Assembly (NCBI GenBank): GCA_900541505.1
Contig: UQKK01000030.1
Location: forward strand, 1-39,994
Reading direction: 5' to 3'
Source of the DNA: an uncultured Ruminococcus sp.
GTDB lineage: Bacteria; Bacillota; Clostridia; Lachnospirales; Lachnospiraceae
Length of the DNA: 39,994 bases
Both the position numbers and the translations under genes were made by a program. This document shows, piece after piece, positions 7,629-15,554 of the stretch. The stretch's first letter is position 1. The number at the start of each line of letters is the position of its first letter. The notes under the pieces were generated by a model. That model was not told the origin of the DNA. It saw nothing but the letters and a program-made list of their open reading frames with translations, and did not search any database.

Positions 7629-8510
7629 ATGGATATTTTAAAATGCACTGCATTTCTGAAATCTGTAGAATTGGGCAGCATTCTGGCTGCTGCCAATGAA
7701 CTGGATTATTCTCCTTCCGGTATAAACCGCATGATTAGTTCTCTGGAGGACGAGCTGGGGATTATCCTTCTGAAACGCGGACGCAACGGCGTCACTCTCA
7801 CGGAAGATGGACAGACGGTCCTTCCTGTCATAGGTCAGATTGTCCATTACAATACCATTCTACTGGAAACCTGCACAGAAATAAATCAGCAATCCAAGAA
7901 AAAGATTAATATCGGTTCATTCAGCAGTATCGCTGCGAACCGACTGCCGCAGATTGTCCGTGATTTCAGTAATTTGTATCCCGGTGTTTTTCTGAATATC
8001 TCTGAAAGGAAACCACAGGAATTGACAAAATGTGTAAAATCCGGCAGTCTTGACTGTTGTTTTCGCCATCCTTCTTCTGATGAAGACCTTGATTTTATCC
8101 CTCTGGAGGAAGACCCCATTGTAGTCTGGCTTCCCGAAAATCATCCTCTTACAGCCTACCAAGCAGTGCCCCTACACGAATTAGAAAACTATCCATATAT
8201 CAGCTGGAATAACCAAAAAGACTCCTTCAGTCACCAAATGTGCGTAAAGTACCATTTAAATCTGAATATTCAATACAACGCGGAAGATGCCGCTACCATT
8301 TATCATATGGTAGAACAAAATCTGGGAATTTCTCTCAACAACGCCTTAACCAGCAGTAAATGGAACGGCAGTGTAGTGGTATTGCCTTTAGAGCCGCCGC
8401 AATATATCAATCTTGGTCTTATCACCTCAAAAAGCCGGCGAAATTCTATATTGCTCGAACACTTTATTTCTTTTATCAGGGAAAATTGGGATTTCTATAT
8501 TGATTCGTAA
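7629..8510 (+). CDS. LysR-family transcriptional regulator
   Basis: The 293-residue protein has an N-terminal winged HTH (residues 1-60: MDILKCTAFLKSVELGS, AANELDYSPSGINRMISSLEDELG, LLKRGRNGVTLTEDG) and a periplasmic-binding-like effector domain from about residue 88 (KINIGSFSSIAAN). The start is ATG 7629, 8 bases after AAAGGAG; an upstream in-frame extension has neither RBS nor homology. It is divergent from the DAACS-patB operon with a 245-base gap, the classic arrangement for a LysR that controls its neighbour. The likely regulon is that operon, with a sulfur-amino-acid-derived effector as a guess. Confidence 0.92.
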   Translation: MDILKCTAFLKSVELGSILAAANELDYSPSGINRMISSLEDELGIILLKRGRNGVTLTEDGQTVLPVIGQIVHYNTILLETCTEINQQSKKKINIGSFSSIAANRLPQIVRDFSNLYPGVFLNISERKPQELTKCVKSGSLDCCFRHPSSDEDLDFIPLEEDPIVVWLPENHPLTAYQAVPLHELENYPYISWNNQKDSFSHQMCVKYHLNLNIQYNAEDAATIYHMVEQNLGISLNNALTSSKWNGSVVVLPLEPPQYINLGLITSKSRRNSILLEHFISFIRENWDFYIDS

Positions 8511-8604
8511 GAACTGTGAAAAAGCAGTGCTGACAACAGACCGATTATCAACAAATAGCAGAATAAAAATATGCCTTTTTCGTCAAATCAGAGATAAAGA
8601 GAGA

Positions 8605-8706
8605 CTGGGGCTGCCGCAACATATAAAGTTTCTTCAAAATATTGTGCAGGTCTACATAACCATTCCCAATATCCTGTTTTAAAAATATATTTTGCAGCAG
8701 CCCCAG
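8605..8706. mobile_element. MITE-like inverted-repeat element between convergent genes
   Basis: Arms 8605-8625 and 8686-8706 are inverted repeats of 21 bp with 19 matches (CTGGGGCTGCcGCAAcATATA), separated by 60 bp. The short size, lack of coding sequence and GGGGCTG(C/T)-CGCAA-type ends resemble miniature inverted-repeat elements common in Clostridia. Neither strand has a T-tract after the stem, so it is not a standard terminator. Flanking AGAG/CTCT is part of the inverted repeat rather than a clear target duplication. The rest of 8511-8748 holds nothing else recognisable. Confidence 0.5.
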
Positions 8707-8748
8707 CTCTTCACACTTTTAACTATAACTTTCCTTTCCCAAAAGGAA

Positions 8749-9612
8749 TCATCTCTTCTCTCCCATGAAGAATACCGCCACAACACCCGGTCCGGTATGG
8801 CTTCCGATGACGGTTCCGATATTGTTTATCAGAATCTGCTCAACTCCCAGCTTCTCTCTCACCAGCCCGGCTACATACTCCGCATCCTCGATACAGTCAC
8901 CGTGGGTAATCATCACCATATCATTGTCCCAGCCCTTAGACTGCTCTACAGCCATATCCACAATCTTATTCAGAGAGCGTTTTCTTCCGCGCTCTTTTCC
9001 GATGACCTGCAGCTTTCCTTCGTTATCCATGTGGATAATAGGTTTAATCTGAATCATCGTCCCCACGATAGCGGTCGTCTTGGACACTCTGCCGCCTCTG
9101 TGCAGGTGGTTTAAATCATCTACTGTTACATTGTGGCAGATGTGGAGTTTGTTCTCCTCCACCCACTTTGCCACTTCCTCGATGCTCTCCCCCGCCTCTT
9201 TGTGCTGCAACGCCTTATAAAGAAGCAGGCCCTCTCCCAAGCAGGCGCACAGTGTATCAATAATAATAATCTTCGCCTCCGGGTATTTCTCGGAGAGTTC
9301 TTCCCCTGCAATGCGCATACTGTTGAACGTACCGCTCAAACCGGAAGAAAAACCGAGATGCAAAACATCCTTTCCCTCCTTTACAAACGGTTCCAGAGCG
9401 GCAATCGCTTCCTCCGGGTTCACCTGGGATGTCACGGACATCTTCCCTTCTCTGAGCTTCGCAAAAAATTCCTTCGCCGACAGCCCGTACATATCTGTAT
9501 AAGTTTCCCCATCCATCGTATATTTCAGAGGAATCACCGGGACATTTCTCTCTTCCAGCCATTCTTTCGGCAAATCCACTGTACTGTTCACTGTGATTAC
9601 ATAATCTCTCAT
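8749..9612 (-). CDS. DegV family fatty-acid-binding protein
   Basis: DegV/FakB proteins bind a fatty acid for phosphorylation by the FakA kinase. The 287-residue product has the DegV start VITVNSTVDLP, the lipid-binding SSGLSGT segment (about residues 88-95) and the C-terminal HTGPGVVAVFF. The start is ATG 9612 because GGAGG sits 8 bases upstream; an in-frame ATG at 9627 has only AGGAAG three bases away and would place that GGAGG inside the coding sequence. It is a single gene with its own promoter (9657-9685). No fakA is nearby. The bound lipid and physiological role are not readable. Confidence 0.92.
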   Translation of the reverse strand: MRDYVITVNSTVDLPKEWLEERNVPVIPLKYTMDGETYTDMYGLSAKEFFAKLREGKMSVTSQVNPEEAIAALEPFVKEGKDVLHLGFSSGLSGTFNSMRIAGEELSEKYPEAKIIIIDTLCACLGEGLLLYKALQHKEAGESIEEVAKWVEENKLHICHNVTVDDLNHLHRGGRVSKTTAIVGTMIQIKPIIHMDNEGKLQVIGKERGRKRSLNKIVDMAVEQSKGWDNDMVMITHGDCIEDAEYVAGLVREKLGVEQILINNIGTVIGSHTGPGVVAVFFMGEKR

Positions 9613-9656
9613 GCTTTTATCCTCCATGGCTTCCTATTCCAATTTCTTGTTCCTCT

Positions 9657-9685
9657 ATCATACCATTTTTCCGGATATTTAGCAA
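9657..9685 (-). promoter_or_regulatory. Promoter of degV
   Basis: TTGCTA (9685-9680), a 17-bp spacer and TATGAT (9662-9657) lie on the minus strand about 45 bases before the start codon. This is a good housekeeping-sigma match. Confidence 0.65.
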
Positions 9686-9770
9686 AATTTTTTTACGATA
9701 TATCGGACATTATGTTGAACATCCCTTGCTGTTCATTCCTGGCATTTTTCGAAAATACACAAAAAGCCTG

Positions 9771-11138
9771 TCAGTTCAGTTTTACATTCATATAATTTCT
9801 GCCGGAGAGTGTCTTGTTGAATATCAGGAAGCAGAGTACAAACACGCAGCCTGCCGCGAATCCAATCCAGTTGAAGCAGGCAGTCAGTGTCAGCAGCAGC
9901 AGACGCATAAATTTGAGGGCGTATCCCAATTCAAAGTTTGGCTGGGTATAGTTCGCCACTGCCACAAACGCCATATACAGCATAACCTCCGAGTTAAACC
10001 ATCCCGACTGCACAGAAAATTCTCCCATGACAATACCGGCAATGACGCTCAAAGGAGTACTCAGCATACTCGGCGTGTTCATCGCCGCAAGGCGCAGACC
10101 GTCGATGGAAAGCTCCAGGATGAGAAGCTGGAAAAAGAGCGGTATATTCACCACATCCCTCACTGCCACAAAGGCAAATATATCCGGCAGCCACTCCAGA
10201 TTCTGCATGAACAGAAGAAATAACGGTGTCATGAACACCGTGGCAATGGTGATGAGCGCGCGGGTCACTTTAAGATAAATGCCTGTCAGCGTGGGGAAGT
10301 AATAGTCATTCGCCTCCTCAATCATGTCCAAAATCGAGGTAGGCAGTATCATGGCGGAAGGAGAATTGTCCACCAAGATGACGACCTTTCCTTCCATCAG
10401 ACAGGCAGCGGCAGTGTCCGGACGCTCTGTGAATTTAAACTTGGGGAATGGATTGAACCACTTCCGCTTAAAGAGCGCTTCCGCCAGGCTCTGCTGGTTC
10501 ATCCGCAAATCCTGGATTTCCAGCGCTTCAATGCGCCCTTTCACATTCTCAAGCAGCTCCTTATCCACCCGGTCCTGCATATAGCAGATGGCGATATCGG
10601 TGCGGGATATCTGCCCTGCCTCCGTCATCTCCATGACCAGATGAGGGTCCCGGATGCGCCGCCGCATGAGCGCGGTATTAAAAACCAGCGTCTCCACAAA
10701 ACCATCCCTGGAGCCCCGCAGAGATTTGTCTTTGTCCGGCTCATCCACACTTCTCGCCGGATATGTGCGGCAGTCGATGCAGATGCCCGCCTGATATCCG
10801 TCCACAAAGAGCACCGAAGCTCCGGAGAGAACATTCCTCACGACCTGGTCGAAATCTCCCAGCACATCCACTTCCACATAGGGCACGCATTTTTTTGAAA
10901 AAGCGCTGGCATCCTCCGGCATCTTATCCTTGGTTATGCCGATAAAAGAGGTCATCAGCTTTAACATCGTCTCGTCTTTTACAAAACCGTCTATGAAATA
11001 AAAGACCGCATCTTTCCCGCCAATCTCCAAATTGCGCCGGATGATGTCAAAGCTCTCATCCACCGGGAGAATCCGGTCCATATAATCGATATTTTCCTCA
11101 AACGAACTGCTGATTTTTTTCGTAATCTTCTCAACCAT
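9771..11138 (-). CDS. SpoVAF/GerA-family spore membrane protein
   Basis: The GerA family includes germinant-receptor A subunits and SpoVAF, which acts with the SpoVA dipicolinate channel in the spore inner membrane. The product has a soluble N-terminal half with GSRDGFVETLVFNTALMRRR, characteristic of the family, and membrane segments from about residue 290 onward. The start at 11138 (ATG) follows AAAGGACAGG; upstream in-frame residues look like untranslated leader. The 455 residues are slightly short but complete. No gerB, gerC or other spoVA gene flanks it. That it is SpoVAF rather than GerAA rests on overall resemblance and the orphan setting. It signals an endospore former. Confidence 0.82.
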   Translation of the reverse strand: MVEKITKKISSSFEENIDYMDRILPVDESFDIIRRNLEIGGKDAVFYFIDGFVKDETMLKLMTSFIGITKDKMPEDASAFSKKCVPYVEVDVLGDFDQVVRNVLSGASVLFVDGYQAGICIDCRTYPARSVDEPDKDKSLRGSRDGFVETLVFNTALMRRRIRDPHLVMEMTEAGQISRTDIAICYMQDRVDKELLENVKGRIEALEIQDLRMNQQSLAEALFKRKWFNPFPKFKFTERPDTAAACLMEGKVVILVDNSPSAMILPTSILDMIEEANDYYFPTLTGIYLKVTRALITIATVFMTPLFLLFMQNLEWLPDIFAFVAVRDVVNIPLFFQLLILELSIDGLRLAAMNTPSMLSTPLSVIAGIVMGEFSVQSGWFNSEVMLYMAFVAVANYTQPNFELGYALKFMRLLLLTLTACFNWIGFAAGCVFVLCFLIFNKTLSGRNYMNVKLN

Positions 11139-11292
11139 AGAATCCTGTCCTTTCCCTCCGCAGATTTTTCGCGTCCGACTGCCTCTTTGTTTTCCCGGCG
11201 TTAAACGCGTCTCATTAACCTGCACTGCTTGTATACTCTATGGTTAGATTCCCCTTTTCTTCCTGAATTATGCAGAAGAAACGTGATTCTTA

Positions 11293-11958
11293 CTATTCTT
11301 CCAGAAATCCTGCCTTTCTCATCTTCTCCAGCACCTGCGCCTGTCTCTGCATGGCAAGTTCCGGATTTATCAGCGGATTATAGTCATTGGGAGCGTTTGG
11401 GATTCCTGCCAGCAGCGTACTTTCATCAAAATCCATCTCCCACGGATACTTCCCGAAATATCCAAGGCTGGCATCCATGACACAATAATATCCGTTGCCG
11501 AAATAAATGGAGTTGAGATACAGCTCCAGTATCTTATCTTTGTCCAGAGTCCGCTCAATCCGAAACGCCATGAACATCTCGGAAATCTTGCGCACAATCT
11601 TTTTGTCCTGGGTAAAAAACTGATTTTTCGCGAGCTGCTGGGTAATCGTGCTGCCGCCCTCCACATAGGCACCCGCCTGGATATCGTGGACCAGCGCCCT
11701 GCCGATAGCAATGGGGTCGATTCCGGGGTGTTTGTAAAATCTCTTATCTTCCACCGCCAACACAGCATTTTTATAGTCTAAAGGCATCTCATCCAGCGTT
11801 GTATAATTCTCTTTTGCCTCTATCTCCCTTACCATCTCCTCCACGCTCTTCTCATCAAGAGCTTCCCGGTAACCCTGGTAGCCCTGCCACACAAAATATG
11901 CGGCAATGATAAGCGCGCAGAGCAAAAGAAAAGAACACAGCCGTTTTATCATCTTCAT
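11293..11958 (-). CDS. Monofunctional peptidoglycan glycosyltransferase (GT51)
   Basis: This enzyme polymerises lipid II into glycan strands at the outer face of the membrane. One N-terminal transmembrane anchor (about residues 6-24) is followed by the GT51 domain. The motifs are AVEDKRFYKHPGID, with catalytic Glu70, GGSTITQQLAKN, and KILELYLNSIYFGNGYY. At 221 residues it ends after the GT domain with no transpeptidase, matching MtgA/SgtB-type enzymes. The start is taken at ATG 11958 with AGGGTG 9 bases upstream; an in-frame GTG at 11970 is possible. It lies 154 bases before the SpoVAF gene on the same strand. A sporulation role is conceivable but not shown. Confidence 0.9.
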   Translation of the reverse strand: MKMIKRLCSFLLLCALIIAAYFVWQGYQGYREALDEKSVEEMVREIEAKENYTTLDEMPLDYKNAVLAVEDKRFYKHPGIDPIAIGRALVHDIQAGAYVEGGSTITQQLAKNQFFTQDKKIVRKISEMFMAFRIERTLDKDKILELYLNSIYFGNGYYCVMDASLGYFGKYPWEMDFDESTLLAGIPNAPNDYNPLINPELAMQRQAQVLEKMRKAGFLEE

Positions 11959-12132
11959 ACTGTCCGTCACCCTGTCTTTCGTACTCTTCTTGTCATCCTT
12001 GTGCAGCCTTAGTATCCGGTCTGCGACAGTTTCTTTCAGGTTACAGGTACAGTATAGCGAAACTCTCTGTGTTCTTCCATAATATTTTCTTACGATTCTC
12101 TGAATTTTCCTTACATTTCTGTAAGGTCTTTC

Positions 12133-12645
12133 CTATTTTGTGGTGCTTCCGAATCCGCCGTTCCTGATTTCTGTAGCGTCATCGTCAACGGTGATGCCAT
12201 ACTCCACAAAAATTCCCTGCATAAAGCCGGTTCCTGCTTCGATTTCCACGTTCTTTCCCTCTTTGGAATCGTTGGTAATCTTTGCGAACATGTGCCCCTC
12301 ATTGTCAGAATAGAAATAGTCGCTATCAATGATGCCCACAGTGTTGTTTAACTGAAGACGGTATTTAAAGCCCAGTCCGCTCCTGGGATAACATTTGAGC
12401 ACCCACTCTGTGTCCATCTCCACGCGCACTCCTGTGGGAACCTTTACGGTTTCCCCCGGCGCGAGCGCGAAACGCACCGGCGCGAAGAAGTCATACCCCG
12501 CGCTGCCCGCAGTCGCCCTTCTGGGGAGCTTTACACTATCGTATATCTCCTGAATCTTCTGCTCATCCTGGGGGCCAAAGGTGTCCACCCAGTCTTTCTT
12601 AAACTGTTCAAAGCTGACTTTGTGAAATTTTGCGATTCTTTTCAT
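12133..12645 (-). CDS. dut: dUTP diphosphatase (trimeric dUTPase family)
   Basis: It hydrolyses dUTP to dUMP and PPi, keeping uracil out of DNA and feeding thymidylate synthesis. The 170 residues show motif 1 AGSAGYDFFA, motif 2 PRSGLG, motif 3 NTVGIIDSDY and the C-terminal motif 5 GFGSTTK. Motif 4 (usually G-D-R-x-A-Q) is AGTGFMQG, clearly divergent. About 45 extra N-terminal residues precede the core. TAGGAGAGAAAAC precedes the ATG. It lies 65 bases after nrdG on the same strand, so nrdD-nrdG-dut is probably one deoxynucleotide operon under NrdR. A dCTP-deaminase-type activity is less likely. Confidence 0.88.
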   Translation of the reverse strand: MKRIAKFHKVSFEQFKKDWVDTFGPQDEQKIQEIYDSVKLPRRATAGSAGYDFFAPVRFALAPGETVKVPTGVRVEMDTEWVLKCYPRSGLGFKYRLQLNNTVGIIDSDYFYSDNEGHMFAKITNDSKEGKNVEIEAGTGFMQGIFVEYGITVDDDATEIRNGGFGSTTK

Positions 12646-12710
12646 GTTTTCTCTCCTATCGGCAAACCTCTTGCCTGTGTTTTCTGCTTTATATCGATTC
12701 TGCCTGGGGC

Positions 12711-13202
12711 TTACCGGCTGTGCAGCACGATTTTTCCTGTCTGAAGGCTTTCCCTCACATCAATGACCCTCTGATTGGCGCTCCCCTTCCAGTGGAGCTG
12801 GGTATCCTTTAGCGCTTCCTCAAATCTCCCGTCCACGACTACATCCACATAAGAGAGGATTTCTTCATCCATAATCTCCTCCCAGCAGTATCCGGTATAG
12901 AGCCACTGACTCTTGTGTGGGAATTTTTCTCTAAAGCGCTTTGCCAGAGCTGTCACCTCTCTTTTATTTGCCTTGTGGAGCGGGTCGCCCCCACTGTAGG
13001 TGATACCGCTGATATATTCTTTCTCAAGCTGTTCTTCTATTTCTTTTTGTGCCGCCTCATCAAAAGGCAGTCCGCCGCCTGCATCCCACGTCACCGGATT
13101 GTGGCATCCCGGACATCCATGGGAGCAGCCTGCCACCCACAATACTACCCGCAGTCCGTCTCCGTTTAGCATGTCATCTTTTGTAATATTGTGATACCGC
13201 AT
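12711..13202 (-). CDS. nrdG: Anaerobic ribonucleotide reductase activating protein
   Basis: This radical SAM enzyme generates the glycyl radical on NrdD using a [4Fe-4S] cluster and S-adenosylmethionine. The 163-residue product has the CxxxCxxC cluster motif at Cys26, Cys30 and Cys33 (GCSHGCPGCHNP) and the GGDPL segment typical of the family. Its ATG follows the nrdD stop codon without a gap (TAG-ATG at 13205-13200), showing translational coupling. Confidence 0.97.
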   Translation of the reverse strand: MRYHNITKDDMLNGDGLRVVLWVAGCSHGCPGCHNPVTWDAGGGLPFDEAAQKEIEEQLEKEYISGITYSGGDPLHKANKREVTALAKRFREKFPHKSQWLYTGYCWEEIMDEEILSYVDVVVDGRFEEALKDTQLHWKGSANQRVIDVRESLQTGKIVLHSR

Positions 13203-15323
13203 CTACATACTTTTCCTTTCCGCGATTTCTGCCATCTTGGCGTCATTTAACCGGGTGTCTCCCTTTACTCTGGAGTAGGACAGATAGCCGTTCATCCGGT
13301 CAATCTTCGTCAAATTCTTGCTGCCGCACTTGGGGCACACATCCATATCCAGTTCCTCGTGCCCGCAGTCATCACAGTAGGAAAGGGAAAGGTTCACGCC
13401 TTCATAGTATCCTTTTGCCATGGCTCTTCTGACCAGAGCCTTGACCGCTTCCACATTGTAGCTGATGGGATACTTCACGTACTGAATCTTTCCGCCGTTC
13501 ATCAGATTCCAGAACCGTCCCTCTAAATCCTGCTTCTCAATAGGTGTAATATCCTCTGAAACATGGCAGTGGAAGCTGTTGCTCACATACTCTCTGTCCG
13601 AAACATTCTCAATGATACCGTATTTCTTGCGGAACTGCTGTACCTGCACACCGCAGAGATTCTCCGCTGGGGTGCCGTAGATGGCATAGAGATGTTTGTC
13701 CTCTTTCTTAAACCTGTCTACCTGCTCATTGATATACTTCAGTGTATCCAGCGCAAACTGCCCGTCCTCCGCCAAAGATTTCTTATTATAAAGCTGCTGC
13801 AGCTCATTGAGCGCCGTAATCCCAAAGGACGCTGTCGCTGCTTTTAACAGCGGTTTAATCTTATCGTAGAGCCCTAAATTTCCTCCGTAAAAACCTCCCT
13901 CGCAGTACGCCAGCGGATTCGTGGACGCCTTCATCTCTCCGAGGTAATCATAGGTCCTCTGGTGGAGCTTACGGATGAGGTTCAGATAATAGTCCAGCAC
14001 CTCATAAAACGGCTTGCTCTCCTGGGTTGACTTTGCGTAAATCATGGGAAGGTGGAGACTGATGGCGCCGATATTGAAACGTCCCACAAAAATCGGTTCG
14101 TCCTTCTCATCTGCCGGTTCCATACCGCCCCTCTCATACCAGGGTGATAAAAATGCCCGGCAGCCCATAGGACTGATAATCTTGCCGTATTTCTTATACA
14201 TACTGGGGACATACCCCTCCCCTGTAAGACTCAGCCAGTCAGGGTACATGGTTTTCCTTGAGCACTCGATGCCCGCCTCAAACACATCTTCCAAGGGCTT
14301 GCCCGGTCCGTGCAGGTTCTCGTCGTACAGAAATACAATCTTGGGGAACAGAACCGGTTTTTTATGTCCTTCTCTTCCCTGCCCTTTGCGACGTACTTCC
14401 AGCATCTTAATAGTGGCAAGCTTCCCGTATTTGCTTGTCTGTGTCCCGGCAGTCACGGTGATGAACGGATAATCTCCCCGGCTGGAGGATACGGAATTAA
14501 ATTTGTACTCCCAGCCCTGGAAGCCCTGCTCCATCTCTTTTTCCAAATCCGCCCAGGCAACCTCCTGCACTTTCTCCTCATCAAGCCCCAGTTTTCTGTA
14601 TTTCTCTATCAGCCGCTTGTGGGATTTCTCAGCGTAAGGCTCCAGTATCTCATCCACACTGGGAACCGTGAAGCCTCCGTACTGCTGGCTCGCCGCGCTC
14701 AGCACGATATCCCCGATGACATCGAACGCCGTATCCAGTGTCTTGGGCTCATTGTACCAGAGATTTCCCATCTCAAACCCGCCGCTTAAGACATTTTTCA
14801 CATCGAACAGACAGCAGTTCATGGTGTCGCGTCTCGCCGACATGTCGTGAATGTAGATGTATCCTTCCCGTATCGCCTGAATCTCCTCCACCGTGAGGAA
14901 AAACTTCTTATACAGCTCTTTGTTCAGCTCGTTGAATATCAGGCTCCTCTTCGTAGAGACAAGGGCGCTGTCCGTGTTGCTGTTCTCTTTATCGCCTATG
15001 TACATGATGGATTGGCTCTTCTTATAGACCTCGTCCAGCATCTGCACAAAATCCTGCTTATAATTGCGGTAGTCACGGTAACTCTTGGCAACCACCGGGT
15101 TGACCTTCTCCAGTGCCCCCTCCACAACATTGTGCATCTCCGTAATGGGAATCTCCGTGATATCCATCTGCTTCACCTTTTCTTCCACAAAACCGCAGAT
15201 ATAATCCAATTCCTCATCGGTAAATTTAATCAGCGCACGGTATGCGGATTTATTCACCGCCACCACGACTTTCTGCACATTAAAATCTTCCTTGGTGCCG
15301 TCCTTTTTCACTACTCTTATCAT
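13203..15323 (-). CDS. nrdD: Anaerobic (class III) ribonucleoside-triphosphate reductase
   Basis: It reduces ribonucleoside triphosphates to deoxyribonucleotides in the absence of oxygen. The 706 residues comprise an N-terminal ATP-cone (about 1-90, MIRVVKKDGTKEDFNVQKVV), the ten-stranded barrel, the C-terminal zinc site (YCDDCGHEELDMDVCPKCGS) and the radical loop RMNGYLSYSR, with the glycyl radical at Gly679. All key elements are intact. The gene starts an operon with nrdG and probably dut. Two NrdR-like boxes and a promoter lie upstream. Use of NrdD fits an obligate or near-obligate anaerobe. Confidence 0.97.
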   Translation of the reverse strand: MIRVVKKDGTKEDFNVQKVVVAVNKSAYRALIKFTDEELDYICGFVEEKVKQMDITEIPITEMHNVVEGALEKVNPVVAKSYRDYRNYKQDFVQMLDEVYKKSQSIMYIGDKENSNTDSALVSTKRSLIFNELNKELYKKFFLTVEEIQAIREGYIYIHDMSARRDTMNCCLFDVKNVLSGGFEMGNLWYNEPKTLDTAFDVIGDIVLSAASQQYGGFTVPSVDEILEPYAEKSHKRLIEKYRKLGLDEEKVQEVAWADLEKEMEQGFQGWEYKFNSVSSSRGDYPFITVTAGTQTSKYGKLATIKMLEVRRKGQGREGHKKPVLFPKIVFLYDENLHGPGKPLEDVFEAGIECSRKTMYPDWLSLTGEGYVPSMYKKYGKIISPMGCRAFLSPWYERGGMEPADEKDEPIFVGRFNIGAISLHLPMIYAKSTQESKPFYEVLDYYLNLIRKLHQRTYDYLGEMKASTNPLAYCEGGFYGGNLGLYDKIKPLLKAATASFGITALNELQQLYNKKSLAEDGQFALDTLKYINEQVDRFKKEDKHLYAIYGTPAENLCGVQVQQFRKKYGIIENVSDREYVSNSFHCHVSEDITPIEKQDLEGRFWNLMNGGKIQYVKYPISYNVEAVKALVRRAMAKGYYEGVNLSLSYCDDCGHEELDMDVCPKCGSKNLTKIDRMNGYLSYSRVKGDTRLNDAKMAEIAERKSM

Positions 15324-15416
15324 CCTGCCTGCTCCTTTTTCTGCCTTTTTCTTGTATAGGAAACTTACTTCCCCATGCTCTCTCTGGGGCGCAAAAATGT
15401 GCGATGCACATTATTT

Positions 15417-15462
15417 TTACTATATTTAGTGTTTCCTTACCATTTTTCTCTCTATATGGTGT
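15417..15462 (-). promoter_or_regulatory. Pair of NrdR-box-like operators
   Basis: On the minus strand ACACTAAATATAGTAA (15432-15417) and ACACCATATAGAGAGA (15462-15447) match the NrdR-box consensus ACACWATATATWGTGT at about 13 and 12 of 16 positions. They are 30 bp apart, close to the three-turn spacing typical of paired NrdR sites. They lie just downstream of the nrdD promoter, where NrdR-ATP/dATP binding would block transcription. Confidence 0.7.
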
Positions 15463-15477
15463 ACATCGGTACTATCC

Positions 15478-15506
15478 ATAGTATCACCCGGAACCACACC
15501 AGTCAA
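15478..15506 (-). promoter_or_regulatory. Promoter of nrdD-nrdG(-dut)
   Basis: TTGACT (15506-15501), a 17-bp spacer and TACTAT (15483-15478) lie on the minus strand. Transcription would start near 15471, immediately upstream of the NrdR-like boxes, leaving a leader of about 150 nt that also contains the small hairpin ATGTGC-ATC-GCACAT followed by TTTT. Confidence 0.65.
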
Positions 15507-15554
15507 CTTGGAATGTTACACAAAAAAGCCGCTTAATTTTCCATTTATTTTTGT

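Noticed and set aside
12105..12128. CCTTACA-TTTC-TGTAAGG hairpin after dut
   Set aside because: No T-tract follows on the minus strand, and the 7-bp stem is AT-rich. Insufficient for a terminator call.
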